Of a DNA stretch of 64,000 nucleotides, positions 16,259-24,694 are shown piece by piece. A program made the position numbers and the translations under genes. Origin of the DNA: Dyella nitratireducens (GTDB lineage: Bacteria > Pseudomonadota > Gammaproteobacteria > Xanthomonadales > Rhodanobacteraceae). How positions within the stretch are numbered: the stretch's first letter is position 1; the number at the start of each line of letters is the position of its first letter. The notes below the pieces were generated by a model, which made no database searches, had not been told where the DNA came from, and saw only the letters and a program-made list of their open reading frames with translations. The stretch lies in contig NZ_BMJA01000001.1 of the NCBI RefSeq assembly GCF_014642835.1, positions 1,721,267 through 1,785,266 of the forward strand, read 5' to 3'.

Positions 16259-18748
16259 ATGCCCAAGGTGACGCACCCCGTTGAAGACGATCCGTCCGCC
16301 CCGGAACTGGGCCAGGATCTGCTCGCACACGTCGTCCAGGGCGTGCCTGCGCTCATCACGTATATCGATCTGCACGAGCACTTCGTGTTCGCCAACGAAG
16401 CGCATCGCCGCTGGTTCGATCTCGACCCGGCCCAGATCATAGGCAAGCCAGTCAGCGACGTGCTGGATCCGGAAAGCTATCTGCGCGTGCGCGCCGCGCT
16501 GCTGCAAGCATTGGGCGGCCACGATTCCAGCTATGAAGGGCCGCTGTTCAACCGCAGCCAGAGCCGCTACGTGCACGGCAGTTTCACGCCCGATCGCGAT
16601 CCGCAGGGCCAGTTGCGCGGCGTGTTCACCGTCTTCACCGACATCACCGAGCGCCACGCGCTGGAAGAACAGCTGCGCGAAAGCGAACAGCGTTTCTCGC
16701 AGGCGTTCGAGCATGCTGCTGTCGGCATGGCCATGATCCTTCCTGATGGCCGCTATCAGCGCGTGAACGCCGCCCTGTGCGCCATGCTCGGCTATACCGA
16801 AGCGCAGTTGCGCACGATGACCTGGCGCGAGGTGACCCATCCGGACGATCTGCCGCTGAGCGAAGCGCTCGCCGGACAAGTCACAAGCGGCCGGCGCGAA
16901 GCGTTCCAGACTGAAAAACGCTACATCCATCGCGATGGGCACGTGGTGTATGTGCTGCTGAGCGTTGCGCAAGTGCGTAGCGAAAGCGGACAGCTCAATT
17001 ACGTGGTCAGCCAGGTTCAGGACATCACCAAGCGCAAGCAATACGAAGAAGCGCTGTTCCGCGAGCGCCAGCTGGCCGAGGTGACGCTGAATTCGATCGG
17101 CGACGCAGTCATCACCACCGACGTGGCACTCAACATCACCTCGCTCAATCCCATCGCCGAAGCGATGACGGGATGGTCGAGTGCCGATGCAAAAGGCAGC
17201 CCGCTCGACGACATCTTCCGCTTGCGCGACATCGGCAACCGCCAGCCGCTCGACAATCCTTTGCGCCAGGCCATGCGACGCAACGCCATCGTGGATTTCA
17301 GCGGGCGGGCCATCCTGCTTCATCGCAACGGTTTCGAAACACCGATCGAAACCTCGTCGGCCTTGATCCACGACCACACCGGCACCGTCACCGGCGGCGT
17401 GCTGGTGTGCCACGACATCAGCGAAAACCGCACGCTCGCGCTGAAGATGATCCAGCTGGCCCAGCACGACACGCTCACCGGCCTGCCCAATCGCAGTCTG
17501 CTGTATGCGCGCATCGAACAGGCCACGACCATGGCGATGCAGCGCCATCGCCAGTGTGCGTTGCTTTATCTGGATATGGATCACTTCCGCCGCGTCAACG
17601 ATACGCTTGGCCATGGCGTGGGCGACCAGGTGCTGCAAGCGTTGGCGCAGCAGATCCGCGGCGTGCTGCGCGACAGCGAGGACATGGCCTTCCGCTACAA
17701 CGGCGACGAATTCGTGGTGCTGCTGCCACGCGTGGACGATGCGGACGAAGCCGCCAGCTTTGCGCGCAAACTGCTCGATGCCTGCGCCCAGACGCAGGTG
17801 CCCCACATACCGCCGCTCGAGTTGCGTGCCAGCGTCGGGATCAGCCTGTTCCCACGCGACGGCATCGAGCCGGATGCGCTGGTGCGCACCGCCGATGCCG
17901 CCATGTACGAAGTGAAAAACCAAGGCCGCGACGGCTACTGCTTCTATGCGCCGGAAATGAGCCAGCGCTCGGCCGCCAGCCAACGCATCGAGAACGTGCT
18001 GCGCCACGCGCTGATGCACGACGAACTCAGGCTGCAATACCAGCCCAAAGTGGACGCGAAGCTTGGCCACATCGTCGGTGCGGAGGCCCTGCTGCGCCTG
18101 TATGTGCAGGGCGAAGAAATGTTCACGCCGGACCAGTTCATTCCGGTGGCGGAAGATACCGGCCTGATCGTTTCCATCGGCACCTGGGCGTTACGCGAGG
18201 CCTGCATGCAGGCGCGCACCTGGCAGCGCGAGGGACATCCCATTTCGATCTCGGTGAATGTCTCGCCGCTGCAGTTCCAGTACGCCGGCTTCTACGAACG
18301 GCTCGACGGCATTCTCAACGAAACCGGCCTTGATCCAAGCCTGCTGGAACTGGAACTGACCGAACGCACCATGATGAGCGGCGGCGACGGCACGATTCGC
18401 CTGTTGCGGCGTATCCGCCAGCGCGGCGTGCGGCTGTCGCTGGATGATTTCGGCACGGGCTACAACAGTCTTTCGTATCTCAAGCATTTCCCGGTCGATG
18501 CCTTGAAGATCGAACGCGCGTTCGTGCGCGACATCGCGCAGGATGCGGAAACCGCAGCGATCACCCGCGCCATCATCGGCATGGCACGCAGCCTCAACAA
18601 GGATGTGATCGCCGAAGGTGTGGAGACGGAAGTGCAAAGCGCGTTCCTGCGCGACGCGGGTTGCTCGCACATGCAAGGCTTCTTGTTCGGTGCGCCGATG
18701 CCGCCGGAGAAGTTCGAGGAACGCCTGACGATCAATGGCAATTTGTAG
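16259..18748 (+). CDS. PAS-PAS-PAS-GGDEF-EAL cyclic-di-GMP signalling protein
   Basis: 829 residues, no membrane segments, so cytoplasmic. Three PAS-type sensor regions occupy about residues 20-135, 145-265 and 275-395 (each ends with DITER, DITKR or DISEN). The GGDEF domain follows (~405-565) with the active loop NGDEF at 481-485 in place of GGDEF. The EAL domain (~575-820) has EALLR with Glu609, NVSPLQF, ELTERTM, DDFGTGY at 729-735 and AEGVET; the KID motif is KIE (Glu752). Phosphodiesterase activity is likely though not certain; cyclase activity is less likely given the Asn. Its stop TAG lies in the GTAG of REP copy 4. Confidence 0.9.
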   Translation: MPKVTHPVEDDPSAPELGQDLLAHVVQGVPALITYIDLHEHFVFANEAHRRWFDLDPAQIIGKPVSDVLDPESYLRVRAALLQALGGHDSSYEGPLFNRSQSRYVHGSFTPDRDPQGQLRGVFTVFTDITERHALEEQLRESEQRFSQAFEHAAVGMAMILPDGRYQRVNAALCAMLGYTEAQLRTMTWREVTHPDDLPLSEALAGQVTSGRREAFQTEKRYIHRDGHVVYVLLSVAQVRSESGQLNYVVSQVQDITKRKQYEEALFRERQLAEVTLNSIGDAVITTDVALNITSLNPIAEAMTGWSSADAKGSPLDDIFRLRDIGNRQPLDNPLRQAMRRNAIVDFSGRAILLHRNGFETPIETSSALIHDHTGTVTGGVLVCHDISENRTLALKMIQLAQHDTLTGLPNRSLLYARIEQATTMAMQRHRQCALLYLDMDHFRRVNDTLGHGVGDQVLQALAQQIRGVLRDSEDMAFRYNGDEFVVLLPRVDDADEAASFARKLLDACAQTQVPHIPPLELRASVGISLFPRDGIEPDALVRTADAAMYEVKNQGRDGYCFYAPEMSQRSAASQRIENVLRHALMHDELRLQYQPKVDAKLGHIVGAEALLRLYVQGEEMFTPDQFIPVAEDTGLIVSIGTWALREACMQARTWQREGHPISISVNVSPLQFQYAGFYERLDGILNETGLDPSLLELELTERTMMSGGDGTIRLLRRIRQRGVRLSLDDFGTGYNSLSYLKHFPVDALKIERAFVRDIAQDAETAAITRAIIGMARSLNKDVIAEGVETEVQSAFLRDAGCSHMQGFLFGAPMPPEKFEERLTINGNL

Positions 18749-18849
18749 GTTGGGGTGCAAACCCCAACGCCGCCATGCATGGCAATGCCGATGATCTGGA
18801 TGGCACAAGTCGTTTAGATGGCGACGTTGGGGTTTGCACCCCAACCTAC
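18745..18849. repeat. REP doublet copy 4; supplies the stop codons of both convergent genes
   Basis: Longest copy here (105 bases) because the spacer between its two hairpins is about 55 bases. The left GTAG provides TAG (18746-18748) to the plus-strand GGDEF/EAL gene; the right CTAC provides TAG on the minus strand (18846-18848) to the HDOD gene. There is no other sequence between the two genes. Confidence 0.93.
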
Positions 18850-19868
18850 GTTCGGAACACTCTGCGCAACTCCTGCTGCGCACGCTCTACCAACACCTCC
18901 GGCAAGCGATCCGCACGCATAGATGCGGGCGGCGTACCACGATCGATCACATGGTTGTCGGCCAGCATCTGGACCATCGCAAGGTGATCAGCAGCCAGCA
19001 GCGCATTGCCCAGCTCGGTCACCGGCGCTTTGCCGCGCACGTCCAGCCGTTCGCGCAACGCCACGATCACGTTCGGCGGCAGCTCCCAATGCTTGGCGGC
19101 ACGTAGCGTGAGATGGTTGGCCAAGTGGGTGAAACTGAGCAGGAAGGCCCGGCTGAAAACGCCAAGTGTGGGCGGCGCTTCCTGATCGAGCACACGAATC
19201 ATCGCACCTACGCCCGCGTTGCAGACGATGCCGGCAAGATACGCTTCAAACGGATCGCCCTGTCCGCGAGCCAGATAGGTGCTGACATGTGCACAGCGTT
19301 CCGCGTGATCCCATAGCCGTTGGCCGGCGGCGTGGCCGAGCATGCCTGCACTAGCCTGCAGGATCGGCTTCATCACATGTTGCGTCACCATCTGGCGCAG
19401 GCCATCGTGACCGAGCAGCACGACGGCATGCTGCAAACTGGTGATCGCCCGCGCCGTGCGGTAGTGCGCACTCTGGCTGACCCGCATCACTTCGCCGACC
19501 AGCACCGGATCGCGCCCGATCAGCTTGGCGACCTTGGTGCCGTCGGAGTTGTCGCTCTTGAGCAGGCGCAGCAACTGCGGCAGCACCTCAGGCAAACGCG
19601 GCAGGGTGGTAATATCGAAGCGATCGCCACCGCATAGCTCGTCCAGCCGCCGCAGCATCACCTGCTCCTGCGGGCGCATGTCCGCCACCTCGGATCCGGG
19701 CATACCCAGCACCAGGCGATAGAACCAGTCCTGGATGTCCGCACTGCTCAGTGTCGGGATCGGTTCCTGCGGCTCTTTTTCCTCCGGCCACGGCAAGACC
19801 ACGCTGAGACGCGGCCGTTCTTTTACCGGCTCGTCCCCCGCAAACAGTCGTTTCCAGAATCCGCTCAT
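18846..19868 (-). CDS. HDOD-domain protein
   Basis: 340 residues from ATG at 19868 (an upstream start at 20018 would add 50 residues of low-complexity sequence and is rejected). After a charged N-terminus (VKERPRLSVVLPWPEEKEPQEP) the HDOD domain spans roughly residues 90-290: LPRLPEVLPQLLRLLKSDNSDGTKVAKLIGRDPVLVGEVMRVSQSA (core LIGRDPVLVGEVMRVSQSA) and GHDGLRQMVTQHVM. HDOD proteins are non-catalytic HD-related signalling adaptors. Convergent with the GGDEF/EAL gene, with stops at the two ends of one REP doublet; no functional link is proven. Confidence 0.85.
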   Translation of the reverse strand: MSGFWKRLFAGDEPVKERPRLSVVLPWPEEKEPQEPIPTLSSADIQDWFYRLVLGMPGSEVADMRPQEQVMLRRLDELCGGDRFDITTLPRLPEVLPQLLRLLKSDNSDGTKVAKLIGRDPVLVGEVMRVSQSAHYRTARAITSLQHAVVLLGHDGLRQMVTQHVMKPILQASAGMLGHAAGQRLWDHAERCAHVSTYLARGQGDPFEAYLAGIVCNAGVGAMIRVLDQEAPPTLGVFSRAFLLSFTHLANHLTLRAAKHWELPPNVIVALRERLDVRGKAPVTELGNALLAADHLAMVQMLADNHVIDRGTPPASMRADRLPEVLVERAQQELRRVFRT

Positions 19869-20040
19869 AGCCTGCCTAGGTTTGTCCCCTCGGGAGAGAT
19901 ATCGGCAGGGTCTAGCGGGGCTTGATGCCCCATGTCCGTCGCCCTGGCGAAGGCCAGGCCCGGCGTCTCGATCGGTGCGCTGAAAGTCACTGGCCCCGGC
20001 GTACGCCGGGACGGCCATTCAAGGTTCTTTATACAAGTCC

Positions 20041-20066
20041 GTAGGCTGGGTGGCATCCCAACCCAC
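20041..20066. repeat. Degenerate single REP hairpin downstream of the M61 peptidase gene
   Basis: GTAG, GCTGGG, loop TGGCA, TCCCAAC, CCAC: one arm of the REP family with several substitutions, 12 bases beyond the peptidase stop. The remaining 19869-20040 contains GC-rich inverted pieces (GGCGAAGGCCAGGC, CCGGCGTACGCCGGG) but no gene. Confidence 0.55.
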
Positions 20067-20077
20067 GACGTTCTGCA

Positions 20078-22021
20078 TTACTTGCTACGCGGCTTCAGGA
20101 TATCGCCGAGCAGGTCCTTGCCATCCGCGCGCACCAGGTGCGGGTAGCGCAGGCCGTCGTGGTAGTCCACCTTCACCGTGCTGTACACATCCACATTCTT
20201 CACCAGCAACTCGATCGGCGCCGATGACGTCTTGGCAGCCGTGACCGCATCCTTCAGCGCATCGCTGGAGAAGTCGCGTCCGTTGACCGCGACGATCGTC
20301 AGGTTCGGCACCAGACCCGCCTTGAATGCCGGGCCATTCCATTGCACGTCGCCGATGCGGCCTTTCTGGTCAACGATCAGGCCAAGCGAGTAGGCCATGT
20401 TCAAGCCGTGGCGGATACCTTCGTAGGCTTTTTCTTCTGCATTGGGCGTGTCGTTGAACACCAGCTTCCAGCCGCCGCGCTCGATGCCATGCTCGGGCAG
20501 TTCGTTGCCGGTGTAGTCGAGGCGATCGCGCAGGAACTTCGCCCAATCGAACGGCTGCACCTGGTTGAGCGTGTTGATCACGTCGTCGAAGTTGTAGGTC
20601 TTGGTGACGTAGCTGCCGTTGTCCATGCCGTAGAAGGCGTGCGCGAAATCATCCAGCGAATGCTTGCCGTTGCTGAGTTCGCGGATCTTGGTGTCGACAT
20701 CGAGCCACAGCAGCTGGCCTTCCGGATAGAAATCGGTATCGCGGATCCAGTTGATCCAGCTTTCCGAGCCGTAATAGGTGAGCGGCGCGGCATCGGCGGT
20801 GTCCTGCAGCGAGCGCCAGGCGCGGCCGGTGCGATAGGTCATGGCGCCAGCGATGTTCGCCATGGAGTCGCGATACTGATCCGGCGTCCACAGGCCGGCA
20901 CGCGCGGTGAGAATGCCGCACCAGTAATCGGTCAGGCCTTCGTACACCCACAGCAGGTCATCTTGCATCGGCACGTTGAAGTTGGGCGTCCACAGATCCG
21001 CGGGGCGGCGGAACTTGCCGTTCCACGAATGCACCATTTCATGCGGCATCAGGCTGGCAGCCACCAGGTGCATGTCATCGTCGGTGAAGAAATCTTCCGG
21101 CAGACGATCGTCACTGGACTGGTGATGTTCCAGGCCGAAGTGACCGGTGTGATCCGACAGCGTCAGCAGGAAATCATAGTGACTGTAATGATGCGCACCG
21201 AACAGGTAGTTGGTCTGCGCCACCACGTTGCGCTGCTGCTCGAGCTGTTTGTCGGTGAGCTTTACGGCCTTGGCCGAGTCGCCCACCACGTTCAAATGCA
21301 CCGCCGCGCCGCCCTTGGGGGTGAGATCGACGCGATTGAAGTGCGAGCCGGCGATCAGCGGCGAGTCGACGAAATTGTTGAAGCTCAGCGGCTTGAAATG
21401 AATGGTGCTGCCCGATTGGCTATCCACTTCCATCGCGCTGCCGAACTGCCAGCCTTGCGGCAATTGCACGGTCGGCTGGATCTGGATCTGACGCGTGTAG
21501 TAGCCCGCCGGATAGAACGCCACCTGATTGAATTCCATGTCGACCAGATCGGGCGAGGTGGATACGCTCGCGCCGAAGTTGCTGCCCTCGCCTTCGCCCG
21601 GCGACAGGAACTCGAATTCTAGATCCAGCTGGTTCGCATCCTGCGGCACGTCGACATGGATCGCATACATGTCGCGCAGATCGCGGCGCCACGGCAGTTG
21701 CTTGCCGTTCGCGCGAATGATCAGACCTGAAACGTTCGATACCGGACCGGACGGTGCATGCTCACCGGGAATCCACTTCGGATAGAACAGCGTGACCGCA
21801 CCCGGCTTGACCGGAATGGTTTCGTGCGAGCGGAAGATACGCTTGCCGGCATCGGTGAGGTCGACGTTGACGGTCAGCATGCCCGCATAAGGCTGATCGA
21901 CCGGCGCCGGCACGTTGCCGGAAAAGTCCCCCTCCCCTTGCGCAGCGGCAGTGGCAGACAAGGCACAGGCCACCATCACGGCAGCGGCGATCAGGCTGAA
22001 ACGCAGGGCTTGGGACTTCAC
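20078..22021 (-). CDS. M61-family metallopeptidase with PDZ domain (glycyl aminopeptidase-like)
   Basis: 647 residues with a Sec signal peptide (cleavage near ATAAAQ, residue ~28), so periplasmic or outer-membrane associated. Contains an N-terminal beta-rich domain, then the zinc site HEMVH at 327-331 with the downstream Glu in YEGLTDYW, and a C-terminal PDZ domain (about 540-620; AYSLGLIVDQKGRIGDVQWNGPAFKAGLVP, core GDVQWNGPAFKAGLVP). This architecture is the M61 family, exemplified by the Sphingomonas glycyl aminopeptidase. Probable role: cleavage of N-terminal Gly/Ala from peptides. Stand-alone gene; nothing nearby defines the substrate. Confidence 0.9.
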   Translation of the reverse strand: MKSQALRFSLIAAAVMVACALSATAAAQGEGDFSGNVPAPVDQPYAGMLTVNVDLTDAGKRIFRSHETIPVKPGAVTLFYPKWIPGEHAPSGPVSNVSGLIIRANGKQLPWRRDLRDMYAIHVDVPQDANQLDLEFEFLSPGEGEGSNFGASVSTSPDLVDMEFNQVAFYPAGYYTRQIQIQPTVQLPQGWQFGSAMEVDSQSGSTIHFKPLSFNNFVDSPLIAGSHFNRVDLTPKGGAAVHLNVVGDSAKAVKLTDKQLEQQRNVVAQTNYLFGAHHYSHYDFLLTLSDHTGHFGLEHHQSSDDRLPEDFFTDDDMHLVAASLMPHEMVHSWNGKFRRPADLWTPNFNVPMQDDLLWVYEGLTDYWCGILTARAGLWTPDQYRDSMANIAGAMTYRTGRAWRSLQDTADAAPLTYYGSESWINWIRDTDFYPEGQLLWLDVDTKIRELSNGKHSLDDFAHAFYGMDNGSYVTKTYNFDDVINTLNQVQPFDWAKFLRDRLDYTGNELPEHGIERGGWKLVFNDTPNAEEKAYEGIRHGLNMAYSLGLIVDQKGRIGDVQWNGPAFKAGLVPNLTIVAVNGRDFSSDALKDAVTAAKTSSAPIELLVKNVDVYSTVKVDYHDGLRYPHLVRADGKDLLGDILKPRSK

Positions 22022-22306
22022 TCGACAACTCCGGCAGGCACTGCCAAGCGGATGGCCCGCAAGGACAGCAGAATGATGATGGCCGCCATTCAGGCGGATT
22101 GCCGGCGATGGTAGAGCGAAGACCCTACAGGACTTCCCCTGCCAGAGGTCATGCTGTTGCGCTTTTTATGCGCGCAACATCCAAGGCATGTCGGTAACTT
22201 TCAAACCGCCATTCCGCCCTGGGACGGAATGACGAACGGAGCGTCACGATGCAGTGCAGTTATTGGCTATCGCGCTGCACCATGCAAAAGCTTGCGATCA
22301 ACATCG

Positions 22307-23848
22307 CTATGTCTGCTCAACCCGGCTGTGCCGCATGCCATACCCGAAATAGATCACACACCCCAGCGCCATCCAGATGATGAAGCGCTCGAACGTGATC
22401 CATGGCAGACCACCAATGCGCTGCCAGCCATCGGCATCCGACCACGGCACGCCGAAGATCAGCAGCAGCGAAAACAACACGCCCAAGGGCGACACCACCG
22501 CCAAGGCCGGCGCACGGAAACTGCGCTCTACATTCGGCTTGCGGATGCGCAAGACCAGCACCGCCGTGCAAATGATGATGAAGGCGCTGAGCGTGCCGAT
22601 ATTCACCAGCTCCGCCACTTCGCCGATCGGCAGCAACCCGGCGACCACCGCGGTGAACACGCCAAGAATAATCGTGGGCCGTGCCGGCGTGCCGAAGCGT
22701 GGATGGATATGTGCAAACCAGGCTGGCAGCAGACCATCGCGCGCCAGCGCAAACCAGATGCGCGCGGCCCCGAGCATGAAAGCGAACAGCACGCTGGTCA
22801 CACCGATCACCGCAGCCACCGCGATGGTCACGCTCAGCCAATGCAGGCCGATGGATTCAAACGCCTGCGACACCGAAGCATCGCCACCCAGGTTGCTGTA
22901 GTGCGTAATGCCGGTCAGCACCAGCGACACCGCGATATACAGCACCATCGCCACCGCCAGTGACAGCAGCACGGCGCGCGGAAGATCGCGTTGCGGAAAC
23001 TTCGCTTCTTCCGCTGCGGTGGTCAGCGTGTCGTAACCGAACACCGCAAAGAACACCACGCTGGCGCCAGTGAGCACGCCGGCCCAACCAAAATGCGCCA
23101 CGCCCTGCGCATCGACGATGCGGGCGGGAACGAACGGCTGCCAGTTCGCCGCATGCACATAGAAGGCGCCGACCAACACCACCAGCAACACACCGATCAC
23201 CTTGATCGTCACCACCAGCGTATTGAAGCGTGCGCCCCATTCCGTGCGAATGGTGAGCAACGCCGCCACCAGCAGCGACACGGCGGCGGCGATCACGTTG
23301 AAGCGGTGCCCATCGCTGGGCCCCGCGATAACCTGCCCGCCGTGCACGCCGAACAGCTGCTGCAGGTAGTACTCCATGGTCTGTGCGCTCATGCTCTGCT
23401 GCGCCCATTCCGGCAGATGGATACCCACCGAACCAAGCAACACCTGCACGTAGCCGGACCAGCCGATCGCCACCACGGCCACCACCAGTGCGTACTCCAG
23501 CAACAGATCCCAGCCGATGATCCAGGCGACGAACTCTCCCAGCACGGCGTAGCCATAGGTATAGGCGCTGCCGGTCACGGGAATCAGCCCGGCAAATTCG
23601 GCATAGCACAGCGCGGCGCATGCGCTACCGAGGCCCGCGATGATGAAGCTCAACGCCACCGCGGGGCCTGCATTTGCTGCCGCCTGCTGCCCCGCCAGCA
23701 CGAAGATGCCGACGCCGATGATGCCGCCGATGCCGATGGCGGTGAGCTGCCACAACCCCAGCACGCGGCGAAAATCCCCACGCCGGCCGGCTTCCGACTG
23801 CAATTGCTCGACGGATTTGTGGCGCAGCATCCTGCTCAGGACACTCAT
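22307..23848 (-). CDS. APC-superfamily amino acid permease
   Basis: 513 residues from ATG at 23848. The open frame continues back to 24019 through a REP doublet, but that part is not protein-like and has no ribosome-binding site, so I exclude it. About 12-13 transmembrane helices; the first has the APC signature GIGGIIGVGIFVLAGQ, followed by FAGLIPVTGSAYTYGYAVLGEFVAWIIGWDLLLEY (core GSAYTYGYAVLGE), typical of the cationic amino acid transporter (YfnA-like) branch. Role: proton-coupled uptake of amino acids at the inner membrane. Substrate not determinable. Confidence 0.9.
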   Translation of the reverse strand: MSVLSRMLRHKSVEQLQSEAGRRGDFRRVLGLWQLTAIGIGGIIGVGIFVLAGQQAAANAGPAVALSFIIAGLGSACAALCYAEFAGLIPVTGSAYTYGYAVLGEFVAWIIGWDLLLEYALVVAVVAIGWSGYVQVLLGSVGIHLPEWAQQSMSAQTMEYYLQQLFGVHGGQVIAGPSDGHRFNVIAAAVSLLVAALLTIRTEWGARFNTLVVTIKVIGVLLVVLVGAFYVHAANWQPFVPARIVDAQGVAHFGWAGVLTGASVVFFAVFGYDTLTTAAEEAKFPQRDLPRAVLLSLAVAMVLYIAVSLVLTGITHYSNLGGDASVSQAFESIGLHWLSVTIAVAAVIGVTSVLFAFMLGAARIWFALARDGLLPAWFAHIHPRFGTPARPTIILGVFTAVVAGLLPIGEVAELVNIGTLSAFIIICTAVLVLRIRKPNVERSFRAPALAVVSPLGVLFSLLLIFGVPWSDADGWQRIGGLPWITFERFIIWMALGCVIYFGYGMRHSRVEQT

Positions 23849-23951
23849 CGGCGGCTCTCCAAAACGAAAGCGCCGATCATAGCGAAAGCAGGCGGCCGGA
23901 ACGGCTACCGGACGAAATATCCGACACACCTTTTCTTGCTGCAGCGCAACG

Positions 23952-24024
23952 GCAGGTTGGGGCGCAAACCCCAACATTCCCTGCGCACATGCATCTCGAT
24001 GTTGGGGTTTGCACCCCAACCTAC
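23952..24024. repeat. REP doublet copy 5, between the permease and doxX genes
   Basis: Full doublet; the left boundary is mutated (GCAG instead of GTAG) and the left loop is CGCAAA. Right boundary CTAC at 24021-24024, eight bases beyond the doxX stop at 24032. The TAG is not in the doxX frame. Confidence 0.9.
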
Positions 24025-24031
24025 CGCAGCG

Positions 24032-24448
24032 TCAGCGACGATCCATCGAATACTTGCCCGGCCCGGTCAGGCATAGCAGCAACAATCCACCCGCAATGCT
24101 CATGTTTTTGTAAAAGTGGATCATAGTGTCCAAGCGCAACCCACCGGTCAGTGCCCAGAACCGGTGACCGAGCAACGCTGTGATCAAGGTGTACAAGCAA
24201 AGCGCCAAGGCCAGCGGCCGTGTATAGAAGCCGAGCAATATGGCCACGCCAACCACCAGCTCCATGACGAGTGCAATCAACGTGGCAAGTGTGGCAAATG
24301 GCAGCCCCACCGATTCCATATAGTCGACCGTGCCCGAAAAATTCAGGAACTTGTCCCAACCGAAGATCACGAACAAGGCCATCAGCAGTACGCGGGAAAT
24401 CAGCAGCAGGACGTCCCTGTAGCGTTCGAACAACTGCGTGTATCGCAT
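24032..24448 (-). CDS. DoxX-family membrane protein
   Basis: 138 residues from ATG at 24448, chosen over ATG at 24454 because GGGAGA is then about six bases upstream. Four hydrophobic segments (VLLLISRVLLMALFVIFGW, LATLIALVMELVVGVAILLG, LALCLYTLITALLG, MSIAGGLLLLCL) and the DoxX motif FGWDKFLNFSGTVDYMESVGLP. DoxX/YphA-type proteins are small quinone- or redox-associated inner membrane proteins of poorly defined function. It may be monocistronic. Confidence 0.88.
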   Translation of the reverse strand: MRYTQLFERYRDVLLLISRVLLMALFVIFGWDKFLNFSGTVDYMESVGLPFATLATLIALVMELVVGVAILLGFYTRPLALALCLYTLITALLGHRFWALTGGLRLDTMIHFYKNMSIAGGLLLLCLTGPGKYSMDRR

Positions 24449-24620
24449 GATCATTCTCCCGTGGAGAACAACACGCGCCCGGCCTGGGCAACGCCAAGCC
24501 AGGCGGACCCTCTGGTGCACACTATGGAACAAACCGTTGCGGGTTCCAACTCATTGGTAAGCAGATTTCATGACCCATTTCGCATGCGTGCATGCACAGC
24601 CGCAGGCCAGGAGACAAATC

Positions 24621-24634
24621 GTAGGTTGGGGTGA
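24621..24634. repeat. Fragment of a REP left arm
   Basis: GTAGGTTGGGGTGA only; the rest of the hairpin is missing. It lies in the 246-base gap between doxX and the sterol desaturase-like gene, in which I see no gene or convincing promoter. Confidence 0.6.
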
Positions 24635-24694
24635 GCGTATGCGGACCTCGACGCAGACATCTCGTTTTGCCGTGCTGCGTTGAATAAAACGCAT

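Noticed and set aside
16238-18070. 610-codon minus-strand ORF opposite the GGDEF/EAL gene
   Set aside because: Antisense shadow of clear PAS/GGDEF/EAL coding sequence.
23849-24019. N-terminal extension of the APC permease through REP copy 5
   Set aside because: The added residues are the translated repeat plus unconserved sequence, there is no ribosome-binding site, and the ATG at 23848 starts a normal permease.
24021-24497. Minus-strand ORF ending on the TAG of REP copy 5
   Set aside because: It is an out-of-frame shadow of the DoxX gene, so this copy is not counted among those that supply stop codons.
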